Assembly (NCBI RefSeq): GCF_020618415.1 | Contig: NZ_CP085345.1 | Span: forward strand, 1,612,001-1,676,000 | Reading direction: 5' to 3' | DNA from: Cupriavidus sp. MP-37 | GTDB taxonomy: Bacteria > Pseudomonadota > Gammaproteobacteria > Burkholderiales > Burkholderiaceae | Length of the DNA stretch: 64,000 nt | Shown: piece by piece, positions 8,254-17,565 of the stretch | How positions within the stretch are numbered: the stretch's first letter is position 1 | Layout of the letters: every line of letters begins with the position of its first letter | Made by a program: the position numbers and the translations under genes | Notes under the pieces: generated by a model | Told to the model about the DNA's origin: nothing | What the model saw: the letters and a program-made list of their open reading frames with translations, nothing else | The model's database searches: none

Positions 8254-9207
8254 ATGCAAGCCAGCACGTTCTTGCCCAGCTTTTCCGTGTGCGTCAGCAC
8301 GCGCGACCATCCGGACGGCCTGCGCCGGACCTTGCAGTCGATCGCGGCGTCGACCATGCCGCCGCACCAGCTGATCGTCTGCGACGACAGCAGCCACGAC
8401 ACCACGCGCGCGCTGATGCGCGAGGCCTACCCCGACATCCCCTGCCTGGACGGCCCCCGCCGCGGCGCTGCCGCCAGCCGCAACCGGCTGCTGCGCGCGG
8501 CCACCGGCACCCACGTGCTGTTTCTCGACGACCGCGCCACGCTGGGGCCGACCTTCCTGCAGCAGATGGGCGAACGCCTCGCCGACGACTTCATCTACCG
8601 GGTCGCCGCGGGCGGCGACGCCGACGCGCTGGTGCTGACCGGCACGGCGATGTGCGCCGGCGAATGCCTGCGTCCGCAGCGCGAGGACTTCCTCGGGCAG
8701 CCGTTGCGGCGGCCGCGGGGCCGGGCCGCGCGGACGCGGCCGCTGTGCGCGGTGGTGCTGTCGAGCACGGTGTTCCCGCGCGCGCTGCTGGAGCGGCTGC
8801 CGTTCGACGAGTGCCTCGATGCCGATTACGACGTCGCCGACCTGACCGGGCGCGCGGTCTACGGTTGCGGCTGCCGCATCGAGCTGGTCCCGAGCGCGAT
8901 AAACCAGCTGCATGCGCAGCGCGCGGCGCCCTGCGGCGGCAATCCCGCCGCCGATGCCGCGCGCATGGTCACCATGCTGCACCGCTACGGCCGCAGCCAG
9001 CACCGCCACGACAAGGCCGCGCTGTTCCTGATGCTGGCGCTGCCGCACAACCTGGGCCAGCACCTGCATCGCAGCGGCTGGCGCGGCGTGGCGCCGTTCT
9101 GGGCCACCACGCGCCTGCTGTGGCAGCACTTGCGGCTTGCGCCCGGCCACGACGGCACCGCCGAGCGCGCCCGCGCCGAGGTCACGGCGCCGATGCCGCG
9201 CACCTGA
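8254..9207 (+). CDS. Family 2 glycosyltransferase
   Basis: 317 residues with a GT-A fold. The N-terminus FSVCVSTRDHPDGLRRTLQS carries the family 2 nucleotide-sugar pocket. ASTMPPHQLIVCDDSS gives the acidic loop, RGAAASRNRLLRAATGTHVL the conserved RN segment, and FLDDRATL the DDx metal site. ATG at 8254 follows gggagggg. It is the first gene of a + strand EPS set (GT2, gmd, fcl, GT4, methyltransferase). Donor and acceptor sugars are not readable from sequence. Probably cytoplasmic, peripheral to the inner membrane, adding a sugar to the undecaprenol-linked repeat unit. Confidence 0.85.
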   Translation: MQASTFLPSFSVCVSTRDHPDGLRRTLQSIAASTMPPHQLIVCDDSSHDTTRALMREAYPDIPCLDGPRRGAAASRNRLLRAATGTHVLFLDDRATLGPTFLQQMGERLADDFIYRVAAGGDADALVLTGTAMCAGECLRPQREDFLGQPLRRPRGRAARTRPLCAVVLSSTVFPRALLERLPFDECLDADYDVADLTGRAVYGCGCRIELVPSAINQLHAQRAAPCGGNPAADAARMVTMLHRYGRSQHRHDKAALFLMLALPHNLGQHLHRSGWRGVAPFWATTRLLWQHLRLAPGHDGTAERARAEVTAPMPRT

Positions 9208-9314
9208 TCCGTGGCGGTGCGCCCACACCGCCAGCCGCCGTTGTGTGGGGTAGCAGACGGTGCGCCGCCGGAGCGCGGCGCTACAGTCGCCCCACTTGCT
9301 AACGGATCAGAGCC

Positions 9315-10526
9315 ATGGGCGCAAACGAGCTGGACACACTCGGTCATATCACCGGCACCGGGCCTGAGCGGGCCGCGCCGCGCGGGCGCAACGGCGTCCG
9401 CCGCGCGCTGATCACCGGCATCACCGGGCAGGACGGCTCGTACCTGTGTGAACTGCTGCTGGGCAAGGGCTATGAAGTCCACGGCATCAAGCGGCGCAGC
9501 TCGCTGTTCAACACCGAGCGCATCGACCACCTGTACCAGGACCCGCAGGCGCAGGAGCGCCGGCTGATCCTGCACCACGGCGACATGACCGACACCGCCA
9601 GCCTGGTGCGCGTGGTGCAGCAGTCGCAGCCGGACGAGATCTACAACCTCGCCGCGCAGAGCCACGTGCAGGTCTCGTTCGAAGAGCCCGAATACACCGC
9701 CAACACCGACGCCATCGGCACGCTGCGCCTGCTGGAAGCGATCCGCATCCTGGGGATGGAAAAGCTCACGCGCTTCTACCAGGCCTCGACCTCCGAACTC
9801 TACGGGCTGGTGCAGGAGATCCCGCAGAAGGAAACCACGCCGTTCTATCCGCGCAGCCCGTATGCCGCCGCCAAGCTCTATGCCTACTGGATCACGGTGA
9901 ACTACCGCGAGGCCTATGGCATGTATGCCTGCAACGGCATCCTGTTCAACCATGAAAGCCCGGTGCGCGGCGAGACCTTCGTCACCCGCAAGATCACGCG
10001 CGCGATCGCGCGCATCGCGCTGGGCCTGCAGGAAACGCTGTACCTGGGCAACCTGTCGGCGCTGCGCGACTGGGGCCATGCGCGCGACTACGTCGAGATG
10101 CAGTGGCTGATGCTGCAGCAGCCCGCGGCGGAAGACTTCGTCATCGCCAGCGGCGAACAGCACAGTGTGCGCGAGTTCGTGCAGCGCGCGGCGCGCGAGC
10201 TCGGCATCACCATCACCTTCCATGGCAGCGGCGTTGACGAGGTCGGCATCGTCGAGCATGTCGATCCGCCCGCGCGCGGCGGTGCGATCGCGCCGGCGTG
10301 CAAGCCGGGCGAGATCGTGGTGCGAGTCGATCCGCGCTACTTCCGCCCGACCGAGGTGGAAACGCTGCTCGGCGATGCCAGCCGCGCGCGCGAGCGCCTG
10401 GGCTGGAGCCCGCGCATCGGCTTTGCCGAACTGGTCCGGGAAATGATCGAGGCCGACTACGCCGCGGCGCGCCGCGACGCGCTGGTCAGACTGGCCGGTT
10501 TCCAGGCCTTCAACCATCTTGAGTAG
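9315..10526 (+). CDS. gmd: GDP-mannose 4,6-dehydratase
   Basis: 403 residues of the short-chain dehydrogenase/epimerase type; converts GDP-D-mannose to GDP-4-keto-6-deoxy-D-mannose using bound [23 protein letters not shown] is the Rossmann GxxGxxG loop, [18 protein letters not shown] the cofactor-specific Arg/Ser segment, TSELYG plus [10 protein letters not shown] the catalytic Ser/Thr-Tyr-Lys set, and [16 protein letters not shown] a Gmd-specific stretch. It has ~30 extra N-terminal residues compared with E. coli Gmd; the ATG at 9315 is the only plausible early start. Followed 28 bp later by fcl, its partner in GDP-L-fucose synthesis. Confidence 0.95.
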   Translation: MGANELDTLGHITGTGPERAAPRGRNGVRRALITGITGQDGSYLCELLLGKGYEVHGIKRRSSLFNTERIDHLYQDPQAQERRLILHHGDMTDTASLVRVVQQSQPDEIYNLAAQSHVQVSFEEPEYTANTDAIGTLRLLEAIRILGMEKLTRFYQASTSELYGLVQEIPQKETTPFYPRSPYAAAKLYAYWITVNYREAYGMYACNGILFNHESPVRGETFVTRKITRAIARIALGLQETLYLGNLSALRDWGHARDYVEMQWLMLQQPAAEDFVIASGEQHSVREFVQRAARELGITITFHGSGVDEVGIVEHVDPPARGGAIAPACKPGEIVVRVDPRYFRPTEVETLLGDASRARERLGWSPRIGFAELVREMIEADYAAARRDALVRLAGFQAFNHLE

Positions 10527-10554
10527 CCGCTGGCACGGCCACCGCGAGGATCCC

Positions 10555-11547
10555 ATGAACCAGGCCCTGGCAGCGCGCCCGCGCATCTTTGTCGCCGGCC
10601 ACCGCGGCATGGTCGGCTCGGCCATCGAGCGCGCGCTGCGCGCGCAGGGCGGCGCCGACATCGTCACGCGCACGCACGCCGAGCTGGACCTGTGCGAGCA
10701 GGCGCAGGTGCAGGCGTTCTTCGCCAGCCAGCGCATCGACGCGGTCTACCTGGCCGCCGCGCGGGTCGGCGGCATCCATGCGAACAACACCTACCCCGCC
10801 GAGTTCATCCACCAGAACCTCGCCATCGCCACCAACGTGATCCATGCCGCGTGGCAGGCCGGCGTGCGGCGGCTGCTGTTTCTGGGATCGAGCTGCATCT
10901 ACCCGCGCCTGGCGCCGCAGCCGATCCGCGAAGCGGCGCTGCTGACCGGCGCGCTGGAGCCGACCAATGCGCCCTACGCCATCGCCAAGATCGCCGGCAT
11001 CATGCTGTGCGACAGCTACAACCGCCAGTACGGCACCGATTACCGCTGCGTGATGCCGACCAACCTCTATGGGCCCGGCGACAACTACCACCCCGACAAC
11101 AGCCACGTGATACCGGGCCTGGTGCGCCGCTTCCACGACGCCCGCCTGGCCGGCAGCGCGCGCGTGCCGGTGTGGGGCACCGGCAAGCCCTTGCGCGAAT
11201 TCCTGCATGCGGACGACCTGGCGCGCGCCTGCCTGCATGTGATGGCGCTGCCCGCGCCGGCCTACCGCGAGGCAGCGCCCGCGGGCTTCCTCAACGTCGG
11301 CAGCGACGACGAGGTCTCGATCGGCGCGCTCGCGGCACTGGTGGCGCAGGTCACCGGCTATCGCGGCAGCATCGCCTTCGAAGCCGACAAGCCCGACGGC
11401 ACGCCGCGCAAGCGGCTCGACAGCAGCGCCATCATGGGCACCGGCTGGCGCCCGCGCATTGCGCTGCAGGACGGCCTGCGCAGCGTGTACGAAGAGGCCT
11501 GCCGCACCGGCACCTTGCCGGGCGGCGTCGCGGCCGCGCTGGCCTGA
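10555..11547 (+). CDS. fcl: GDP-L-fucose synthase (GDP-4-keto-6-deoxymannose 3,5-epimerase-4-reductase)
   Basis: 330 residues, also called WcaG. Motifs: [17 protein letters not shown] (NADPH-binding), [40 protein letters not shown] with catalytic Ser/Cys, [20 protein letters not shown] with the Tyr-Lys pair, and [18 protein letters not shown]. Converts the Gmd product to GDP-L-fucose. ATG at 10555 follows gaggatccc. With gmd and manC elsewhere in the locus it supplies fucose, a colanic-acid-type sugar, for the EPS. Confidence 0.95.
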   Translation: MNQALAARPRIFVAGHRGMVGSAIERALRAQGGADIVTRTHAELDLCEQAQVQAFFASQRIDAVYLAAARVGGIHANNTYPAEFIHQNLAIATNVIHAAWQAGVRRLLFLGSSCIYPRLAPQPIREAALLTGALEPTNAPYAIAKIAGIMLCDSYNRQYGTDYRCVMPTNLYGPGDNYHPDNSHVIPGLVRRFHDARLAGSARVPVWGTGKPLREFLHADDLARACLHVMALPAPAYREAAPAGFLNVGSDDEVSIGALAALVAQVTGYRGSIAFEADKPDGTPRKRLDSSAIMGTGWRPRIALQDGLRSVYEEACRTGTLPGGVAAALA

Positions 11548-11570
11548 CCCCGGACACGCGCGGAGCGGCC

Positions 11571-12821
11571 ATGAAGATCCTGATCTACTGCCAGAACTAC
11601 GCGCCCGAACTGACCGGCATCGGCAAGTACACCGGCGAGCAGGCGCAATGGCTGGCCGCGCGCGGGCACGAGGTGCGCGTCATCTGCGCGCCGCCGTACT
11701 ACCCCGCGTGGCGCGTCGGCGAGGGCTACAGCGCCCGGCGCTATGCCCGCGAGGCGCACGGCGGCGTCACGGTCTACCGCGCGCCGGTGTGGGTGCCGCG
11801 CAAGCCTTCCGGACTGCTGCGCATCCTGCATCTGATGAGCTTTGCGCTGAGCAGCCTGCCATGCATGGCGGCGCAGCTGCGCTGGCGCCCGGACGTGATC
11901 TTCGCGGTCGAGCCCACGCTGATGTGCAGCCCGGCGGCGCTGCTGCTGGGCAGCTGCACGCGCGCCCGTACCTGGCTGCACGTGCAGGACCTCGAGGTCG
12001 ATGCCGCGTTCGCGCTGGGCGTGCTGCGCCATCCGCTGCTGCGCCGCCTGGCCACGCGCTTCGAGCGCGCGCTGACCACGCGCTATCACCGGGTCTCGAC
12101 CATCTCGCACGCGATGGCGGACGCGCTGCGCGCCAAGGGCGTCAGCCCCGCGCGCCTGCAGCTGCTGCCCAACTGGGCCGACCTGCACGAGGCCCCGGCC
12201 GACGCGGCGCTGGCGTTCCGGCACGGCCTGGGCATTGCCGCCGACGCGGTGATCGCGCTGTACGCCGGCAACATGGGCAACAAGCAGGGCCTGGAAGTGC
12301 TGGGCGATGCCGCGCAGGCGCTGCAGGGCCACCCGCGCATCCACATGGTGCTGTGCGGCGACGGCAGCGGCCGCGCCGCGCTGCAGGCGCGCTGCGCCGG
12401 CCTGGCGCGCGTGCATTTCCTGCCGCTGCAGCCGCAGGCGCAGTTCCACGCGATGATGGCCGCCGCCGACCTCCACCTGCTGCCACAGCGCGCCGATGCC
12501 GCCGACCTGGTCATGCCGTCCAAGCTCACCGGCATGCTGGCGAGCCGGCGCGCGGTCATTGCCACCGCGCAGCCCGATACCGAGCTGGGCCGACTGGTGG
12601 CGCGCGTGGGCGTGCTGGTGCCGCCCGGTGACGCCAGCGCGCTGGCGCACGCCATTGCCACCCTCGCCTGCCAGCCGCAGCGGCGCGCCATGCATGCCGC
12701 CGCGGGCCGCGCCTGGGCCGAAGCCCACCTCGGCCGCGACGCGGTGCTGGCGCAACTGGAAACCGCACTGCAGGCACTGGTATCGCCGCCTGCCGCGCAA
12801 GACGCCTCCGCGGTGGCCTGA
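11571..12821 (+). CDS. Family 4 glycosyltransferase, WcaI-like
   Basis: 416 residues with a GT-B fold. KILIYCQNYAPELTGIGKYT followed by RGHEVRVICAPPYYPAWRV is highly typical of WcaI, the colanic acid glycosyltransferase that is often paired with gmd/fcl. The C-terminal nucleotide-binding half has LYAGNMGNKQGLEVLGDAA, LPQRADAADLVMPSKLTGML and AVIATAQPDTELG. In E. coli WcaI is thought to add fucose or the second sugar, so a fucosyltransferase role is a fair inference. Start ATG at 11571, 23 bp after fcl. Confidence 0.85.
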   Translation: MKILIYCQNYAPELTGIGKYTGEQAQWLAARGHEVRVICAPPYYPAWRVGEGYSARRYAREAHGGVTVYRAPVWVPRKPSGLLRILHLMSFALSSLPCMAAQLRWRPDVIFAVEPTLMCSPAALLLGSCTRARTWLHVQDLEVDAAFALGVLRHPLLRRLATRFERALTTRYHRVSTISHAMADALRAKGVSPARLQLLPNWADLHEAPADAALAFRHGLGIAADAVIALYAGNMGNKQGLEVLGDAAQALQGHPRIHMVLCGDGSGRAALQARCAGLARVHFLPLQPQAQFHAMMAAADLHLLPQRADAADLVMPSKLTGMLASRRAVIATAQPDTELGRLVARVGVLVPPGDASALAHAIATLACQPQRRAMHAAAGRAWAEAHLGRDAVLAQLETALQALVSPPAAQDASAVA

Positions 12822-12861
12822 GCGCCGCCGCGGCCAACGCAACGCCCAAGGGGAACCCGCC

Positions 12862-13641
12862 ATGAGTCCTGACACCGCCAACACGCAAGCCGCGCTGGCG
12901 CAACGCCTGATGCAGACCATCAAACCCCTGGTGCCCGCCTGGCTGCGCAAGTACTACCACGTGCGCCGCGAGCAGCAGCATGACGCTCGCTACGGCGCCA
13001 GGCCGCCGGGCGAGGTCTTCTCCGACGTCTACCACAGCAGCCTGTGGGGCGAGGCCGACGAGCCGGGCTTCTTCAGCGGCACCGGCTCGCACGATCCGCG
13101 CATCGTCGCGCCCTACGCCGAGGCGGTCACCGCGCTGCTGCGCGAGCTGCCGCGCAAGCCCGACGTGGTCGACCTGGGCTGCGGCGACTTCCATATCGGC
13201 AGCCACATCCGCCCGGCCTGCGGGCGCTATGTGGCCTGCGACGTGGTGGCGCCGCTGATCGCGGCCAACCGCGCGCGCTATGCCCATCTCGATGTGGAGT
13301 TCCGCTGCCTCGACATCGCCGGCGACGAGCTGCCCGCCGGCGACGTGGTGTTCCTGCGCCAGGTGCTGCAGCACCTGGACAACGACAGGATCGCGCGCGT
13401 GCTGGCCAAGCTGCACCGCTACCAGGTGCTGGTGCTGACCGAACACCTGCCGCTGGCGCCAGACTTTCCGCCCAATGCCAAGAAGCGGCTGGGGGCGTCG
13501 ACGCGGCTGGCGCGCATGGTGCCGAGCGGCGTGGTGCTGACCGCGCCGCCGTTCAACCTGAAGCCGGTGCACAGCCGCGTGCTGTGCGAGGTGCGCGAAG
13601 GCGCGGGCGTGATCCAGACCGTCGCCTACACCCTGCATTGA
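12862..13641 (+). CDS. Class I SAM-dependent methyltransferase
   Basis: 259 residues. The SAM-binding motif I is VVDLGCGDFHIGSHIRPAC at about residues 100-118, followed by YVACDVVAPLI (acidic motif II) and DIAGDELPAGDVVFLRQVLQ HLDNDRIA-type motif IV. The N-terminal 50 residues form a positively charged helix (IKPLVPAWLRKYYHVRREQQ). As last gene of the + strand EPS set it may O-methylate a sugar of the repeat unit. Acceptor unknown; ATG at 12862 with gggg upstream. Confidence 0.8.
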   Translation: MSPDTANTQAALAQRLMQTIKPLVPAWLRKYYHVRREQQHDARYGARPPGEVFSDVYHSSLWGEADEPGFFSGTGSHDPRIVAPYAEAVTALLRELPRKPDVVDLGCGDFHIGSHIRPACGRYVACDVVAPLIAANRARYAHLDVEFRCLDIAGDELPAGDVVFLRQVLQHLDNDRIARVLAKLHRYQVLVLTEHLPLAPDFPPNAKKRLGASTRLARMVPSGVVLTAPPFNLKPVHSRVLCEVREGAGVIQTVAYTLH

Positions 13642-13647
13642 GCCGGC

Positions 13648-13675
13648 GCCCGCGCAACGGCTGCGTTGCGCGGGC
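13648..13675. terminator. Hairpin between convergent genes
   Basis: 11-bp perfect stem gcccgcgcaac / gttgcgcgggc with a 6-nt loop, 6 bp after the methyltransferase stop. No strong T-run, so it is only a likely transcription stop for both converging units. Confidence 0.55.
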
Positions 13676-13698
13676 TTGCCACCGGCCGAATCCAGTTT

Positions 13699-13738
13699 CA
13701 GCCGGTCTCAGCCGGTCCCAGCCGGTCTCAGCCGGCCT
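13699..13738. repeat. Tandem 10-bp repeat, four copies
   Basis: Four head-to-tail near-identical decamers cagccggtct (third-last and last bases vary). The array runs over the last codons of the minus-strand glycosyltransferase gene that ends at 13728 and into the convergent gap. Copy number may vary by slippage. Confidence 0.7.
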
Positions 13739-14942
13739 CGGCCTCCGTGGTCGCGGCGGCCGAGGCCGGGGCCAGCGCCGCCAGGTAGATGGCCTCGTAC
13801 TGGTCCAGCGCGCGTTCCGCCGAGAAATGCCGCACCCACGCCAGCGAGTCGGCCGAGAGCTGGTCGAGCCGTGCCTGCGGCCACGACAGCAAGTCCAGCA
13901 GCACGCCCACGTTGCGCCGGGCCCAGGCCTGCGCCTGGCCCGGTTCCATCGGCTCCATCAGCAGCGCCAGCCCGCCGCCGATTTCCTGCATCGGCGCGCG
14001 CGCCGTGGTCAGCACCGGGATGCCGCATGCCATGGCTTCGATCACGGGCCAGCCGAAGCCCTCTTCCAGGCTCGGGAACAGCAGCACCGCCGCGAGCGCA
14101 TAGGCGGCGTGCACGGCCGCGGTGGACATGCCCTCCAGGAAGCGCACCTTGCCGCCCAGCCGCTCGGCGCCGGCGGCCAGCTCGCGCATGGCGGGGGTCG
14201 GCTCTGGGCCAATCATCCACAGCGGCCGCGGCGCCGCGGCGGCACCGGCCGCACCACTGGCTTCGCAATATGCCTGGTAGAGCGCCAGCACGCCCTCGCG
14301 GTTCTTGTACCACTGGTTGCCGCCGATATGGACCAGCATGCCGGGCTGGATGTCGTCGATGCCGGCCGCGTGCAGCCGGCGCATGGCGACATCGGGCGCG
14401 AGCGGGCGGAACGGGTAGTTGAGGCCGTTGTGCACCACCCGTACCCGCGGTGTCGGTCCCGGATGCAGGCGCAGCAGGTCTTGCGCGGTCTTCTCCGACA
14501 CCGCGACAAAGTTCCGGCCCAGCGCGACGCCGCGCAGGATCAGCGCCTGGTAGAGGCGCCCGCTGGCCGACAGCTGGCGGCCGGGAAACTCGCCCGCGGC
14601 GGTGCGCTGCGCGATGAAATCGTGGCAGTGGATCACATGCGGGCGGCGATGCAGCAGCCACATCCACATCCCCAGCGAATGATCGGTCAGCACCACCAGC
14701 GCGCCCGCGCCCTCGCGCCGCAGCCGCCACCACGCCCACGCGGGGAACAGCATGTACTGGTCGACATAGCCGAGCCACTTGCGCAGGCCCGGGCGCGTCG
14801 ACAGCCGCACCAGCACCGCGGGCGGGGTCCACAGCCGGGCCTCGTGGCCGCGCTCGCGCATGCCTTCGACGATCATGGCCGCGAAGCGGTCCATGCTGTG
14901 GCTGCCGAAAAAGACGGGGTGACCGAACAGGATGAGCCTCAT
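13728..14942 (-). CDS. Family 4 glycosyltransferase
   Basis: 404 residues, GT-B fold. N-terminal acceptor half: LILFGHPVFFGSHSMDRFAA, HRRPHVIHCHDFIAQRTAAG. C-terminal donor half: VVHNGLNYPFRPL, LVHIGGNQWYKNREGVLALY, then the family 4 EX7E motif region SLEEGFGWPVIEAMACGIPV. The start at 14942 (MRLILFGH) is the family-typical start. The C-terminus is low-complexity (ALAPASAAATTEAEAG) and overlaps the tandem decamers at 13699-13738. Last gene of the minus-strand block 20029 to 13728 (GT, Wzx, GT, polymerase, GT). Linkage formed is unknown. Confidence 0.85.
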   Translation of the reverse strand: MRLILFGHPVFFGSHSMDRFAAMIVEGMRERGHEARLWTPPAVLVRLSTRPGLRKWLGYVDQYMLFPAWAWWRLRREGAGALVVLTDHSLGMWMWLLHRRPHVIHCHDFIAQRTAAGEFPGRQLSASGRLYQALILRGVALGRNFVAVSEKTAQDLLRLHPGPTPRVRVVHNGLNYPFRPLAPDVAMRRLHAAGIDDIQPGMLVHIGGNQWYKNREGVLALYQAYCEASGAAGAAAAPRPLWMIGPEPTPAMRELAAGAERLGGKVRFLEGMSTAAVHAAYALAAVLLFPSLEEGFGWPVIEAMACGIPVLTTARAPMQEIGGGLALLMEPMEPGQAQAWARRNVGVLLDLLSWPQARLDQLSADSLAWVRHFSAERALDQYEAIYLAALAPASAAATTEAEAG

Positions 14943-15004
14943 ATTGCTTTTGTTTTGCGGATCGATGTGGAGGTCCGATGACGTGCCTGGCCCGCGGCTT
15001 GCCG

Positions 15005-16381
15005 CTAGCGTGCGTGTCGTCGCCGCGGCAATGCGCGCTTGTTCGCGCCCGTCAGCCGCCCCTGCCGCTCCAGCCGCGTGACCGCCATGGTGAAGCCGAC
15101 AAAGAGAAAGCCCAGCACGTTGGCGGTCAGCTGGCCGATCAGCGACCACGTCAGCAGGCATAGCGTGCTCACCAGCCACAGCAGGATGGCGAAGCAGTTG
15201 CCGGTGCGCCGCGCCGCGCCGATGGCGAGCCACATGCCGGCCACGCACACGGCGAACTTCAGCGCCACGTACAGGTAGCCGAGCAGGCCGGCTTCCTCGA
15301 TGGTGCGGCCGGTCTCGGTCTCGGACAGCATGAAGGTGATTTCGCCGCGCTCGAGGTAGCTGGCCAGGTTGCTGCCGCGCCCGAGTCCCGCGCCCAGCAG
15401 GCTTGGCTTGGCGTAGGCTTCGCTCTCGCCCAGGAACATGGTGCCGACGCGGTCGCCGAAGTCTTCGTCTTCCGCGGCGTCGTGGAAGCGCTGCACCGTG
15501 CTTTCGACGGACTCGCTGAACACGGCCATGCCGACGGCCCCCATCAGCACCGCCGCGCCGACCCAGACCAGCACGCGGCGCTTGGCCACGCTGCGCCCGA
15601 ACATCAGCGTGCACAGCGCCGCCACCGCGAACAGGCCCGGCAGCAGCAGCACGGTGGCGCGCGAACCGCTGACCAGCGCGCTGACCAGCAGGCTGCCCAG
15701 CACCACCAGCGCATACAGCCAGTGCCGCTTGCCCTCGCCACCGAGCACGTATTGCAGCGCCATCGGCATGGCGATCGCCAGGAAGGTGGTGTAGCCGAGC
15801 GTGAACGAGAAGGTGCCGGTGGTGCGCACGATGTCGCCGACCATCATGAAGACCCGGTCTTCGTCGCCGTCGACCTGCCGGTTCAGGAAGCTGCCGGGGG
15901 GCAGGAAATGCTGCATCACCACCAGCGGCGCCATCAGCACCATCAGCACCAGCGTGGTCTTGCAGATCGCGGCAACGTCCTCGGGCTCGAGCAGCAGCGC
16001 CGCGGCCACGCCGAACCACACATAGAGCAGCCAGAAGCGCAGCCCGACCAGCATGATCGCGAGGGAGCCGTCGCCGGCAATGGTCTGCACCAGCCCCCAT
16101 GCCAGCACCAGCCCGCTCCACAGCAGCAGCAGCCGCATCGCCGGCCGCGCCGGCGTGAAGCCGCCATAGCGCATGGCGTAGTAGATGCCATAGACCGCCA
16201 GCAGGTCGCGCAGCAGCACCAGCGGCAGGCTCAGCGAGCCCGCCACCCACTTGCGCGCCGCGCCTTCGAGCACGGCCACCAGGAACACCAGCAGGAACAC
16301 GGTGCCGAAGGTGGTGCGGGCCTGCCGGCGGAGGCGCGGGCGCGCCGGCGGCGCCAGGGGTGCGGCGGAGTGGCTCAGCAT
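15005..16381 (-). CDS. O-antigen ligase/polymerase-type membrane protein (Wzy candidate)
   Basis: 458 residues with roughly 11-12 transmembrane segments and a large periplasmic loop, the architecture of Wzy polymerases and WaaL ligases. The loop between about residues 300 and 360 holds polar sequence (FHDAAEDEDFGDRVGTMFLG, then LLGAGLGRGSNLASYLERGE) where this superfamily keeps its catalytic Arg/His residues. It sits between two glycosyltransferase genes in a Wzx/Wzy-type EPS locus and is the only polymerase-like gene in the window, so it probably joins repeat units on the periplasmic face of the inner membrane. Its stop-side neighbour at 16375 overlaps by 7 bp. Poor sequence conservation in this family limits certainty. 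Confidence 0.75.
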   Translation of the reverse strand: MLSHSAAPLAPPARPRLRRQARTTFGTVFLLVFLVAVLEGAARKWVAGSLSLPLVLLRDLLAVYGIYYAMRYGGFTPARPAMRLLLLWSGLVLAWGLVQTIAGDGSLAIMLVGLRFWLLYVWFGVAAALLLEPEDVAAICKTTLVLMVLMAPLVVMQHFLPPGSFLNRQVDGDEDRVFMMVGDIVRTTGTFSFTLGYTTFLAIAMPMALQYVLGGEGKRHWLYALVVLGSLLVSALVSGSRATVLLLPGLFAVAALCTLMFGRSVAKRRVLVWVGAAVLMGAVGMAVFSESVESTVQRFHDAAEDEDFGDRVGTMFLGESEAYAKPSLLGAGLGRGSNLASYLERGEITFMLSETETGRTIEEAGLLGYLYVALKFAVCVAGMWLAIGAARRTGNCFAILLWLVSTLCLLTWSLIGQLTANVLGFLFVGFTMAVTRLERQGRLTGANKRALPRRRHAR

Positions 16382-17565
16382 AGCGTCGCGATGGTTGCGA
16401 CCGCGGCGTGGCGATACCTGGCCCAGGTGTACTTCTCCCCGGCCAGGCTCGCGTAGGGGCGCGCCTCGTCCAGGCTGGCGCGCACCGTGGCAAGCTCCAG
16501 CATGCGGTCATACAAGGATTGCGCGCTGACCTGGACGACCCAGCCCGCGCGCGGGAATTCCTGCAGGATCTCCTTGGCCCCGACCCGCTCCGACACCAGC
16601 GCGGGGGTGCCGCAGGCCAGCGCCTCGGCCACCACCATGCCGAACGAATCGAAGCGCGACGGCAGCACCAGGCAATCGGCATCGGCCAGCTCCTGGTAGA
16701 GCGCCGGCTGCGGCAGCGCGCCGAGCAGCGTGACCCCGGGGGTCGACGCCAGTGCCGCCGCCAGCCCGGGCTCGGCGCCGCCGCCGGCCACGGCGAGCTC
16801 CGCCTCCGGGACACGCGCGCGCACCATGGCGAAGGCCTGCTGCAGCAGGTCGACGGCCTTGAGCGTGGTCAGCCCGCCGGCATACAGGAAGCGCGTGCCG
16901 GCGCGCGTGCGCCGGCGCTGCACGTTGCCGGGCAGGCTGGCGCCGAGCAGGATCGGCCTGAGCTTGGCGTCCGGCACGCCGGCCTGGGCGTAGGTCTGCG
17001 CGGCGAATTCGGAGCAGGTGATGACCAGGTCCGCCAGCTCCACCTCGCGGTCCTTGCGCGCGTCGATGCACGCCAGGTAGGGGTCGGGCTGCAGGCCCAG
17101 CAGGGCCGCCGCGGTCGCGCGATGCACCGCCGGCGCGTCGAGCACGCAGCGCGCGCCGATGCGGCGCGCCGCCTCGAAGGTCTGCATCGCCGAGTTCTCG
17201 TAGGCCACCACCACGTCGGGACGCAGCGCCTCGACGCGCCGCGCCGCCCAGGCATCGAACAGGTGGAACACGCGGTGCGCATAGGCCGACTGCGACATGC
17301 GCAGATAGCGGTTGAGCCCGACGCGGCGGTGCAGCCCCAGCTTGAGCATGACCGGGAAGCACAGCGGATGGCGGCGCAGGGCCTGCGGGATGCCGACCTC
17401 GCGCACCTTGGCGCGCAGCGCGGGCGGCAGCCACCACGGCACCGGCTCGCCCGGACCGCGCACCGGCACGCCCGACCAGTACTGGCACAGCAGCCCCTGC
17501 TCGTGCAGCGCCTGCGCCATCTGGTGCGAATGCTGCAGGCCAGGGTGGGTGACCAGGACCTTCAT
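16375..17565 (-). CDS. Family 4 glycosyltransferase
   Basis: 396 residues. Begins MKVLVTHPGLQHSHQMAQAL. GT-B fold with RFLYAGGLTTLKAVDLLQQA (donor-domain start) and the conserved SRFDSFGMVVAEALACGTPA followed by LVSERVGAKEIL, the family 4 nucleotide-sugar site. It overlaps both neighbours by a few bases (polymerase gene downstream by 7 bp, flippase gene upstream by 4 bp, ATGA type), so the block is translationally coupled. Sugar specificity unknown. Confidence 0.85.
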   Translation of the reverse strand: MKVLVTHPGLQHSHQMAQALHEQGLLCQYWSGVPVRGPGEPVPWWLPPALRAKVREVGIPQALRRHPLCFPVMLKLGLHRRVGLNRYLRMSQSAYAHRVFHLFDAWAARRVEALRPDVVVAYENSAMQTFEAARRIGARCVLDAPAVHRATAAALLGLQPDPYLACIDARKDREVELADLVITCSEFAAQTYAQAGVPDAKLRPILLGASLPGNVQRRRTRAGTRFLYAGGLTTLKAVDLLQQAFAMVRARVPEAELAVAGGGAEPGLAAALASTPGVTLLGALPQPALYQELADADCLVLPSRFDSFGMVVAEALACGTPALVSERVGAKEILQEFPRAGWVVQVSAQSLYDRMLELATVRASLDEARPYASLAGEKYTWARYRHAAVATIATLC

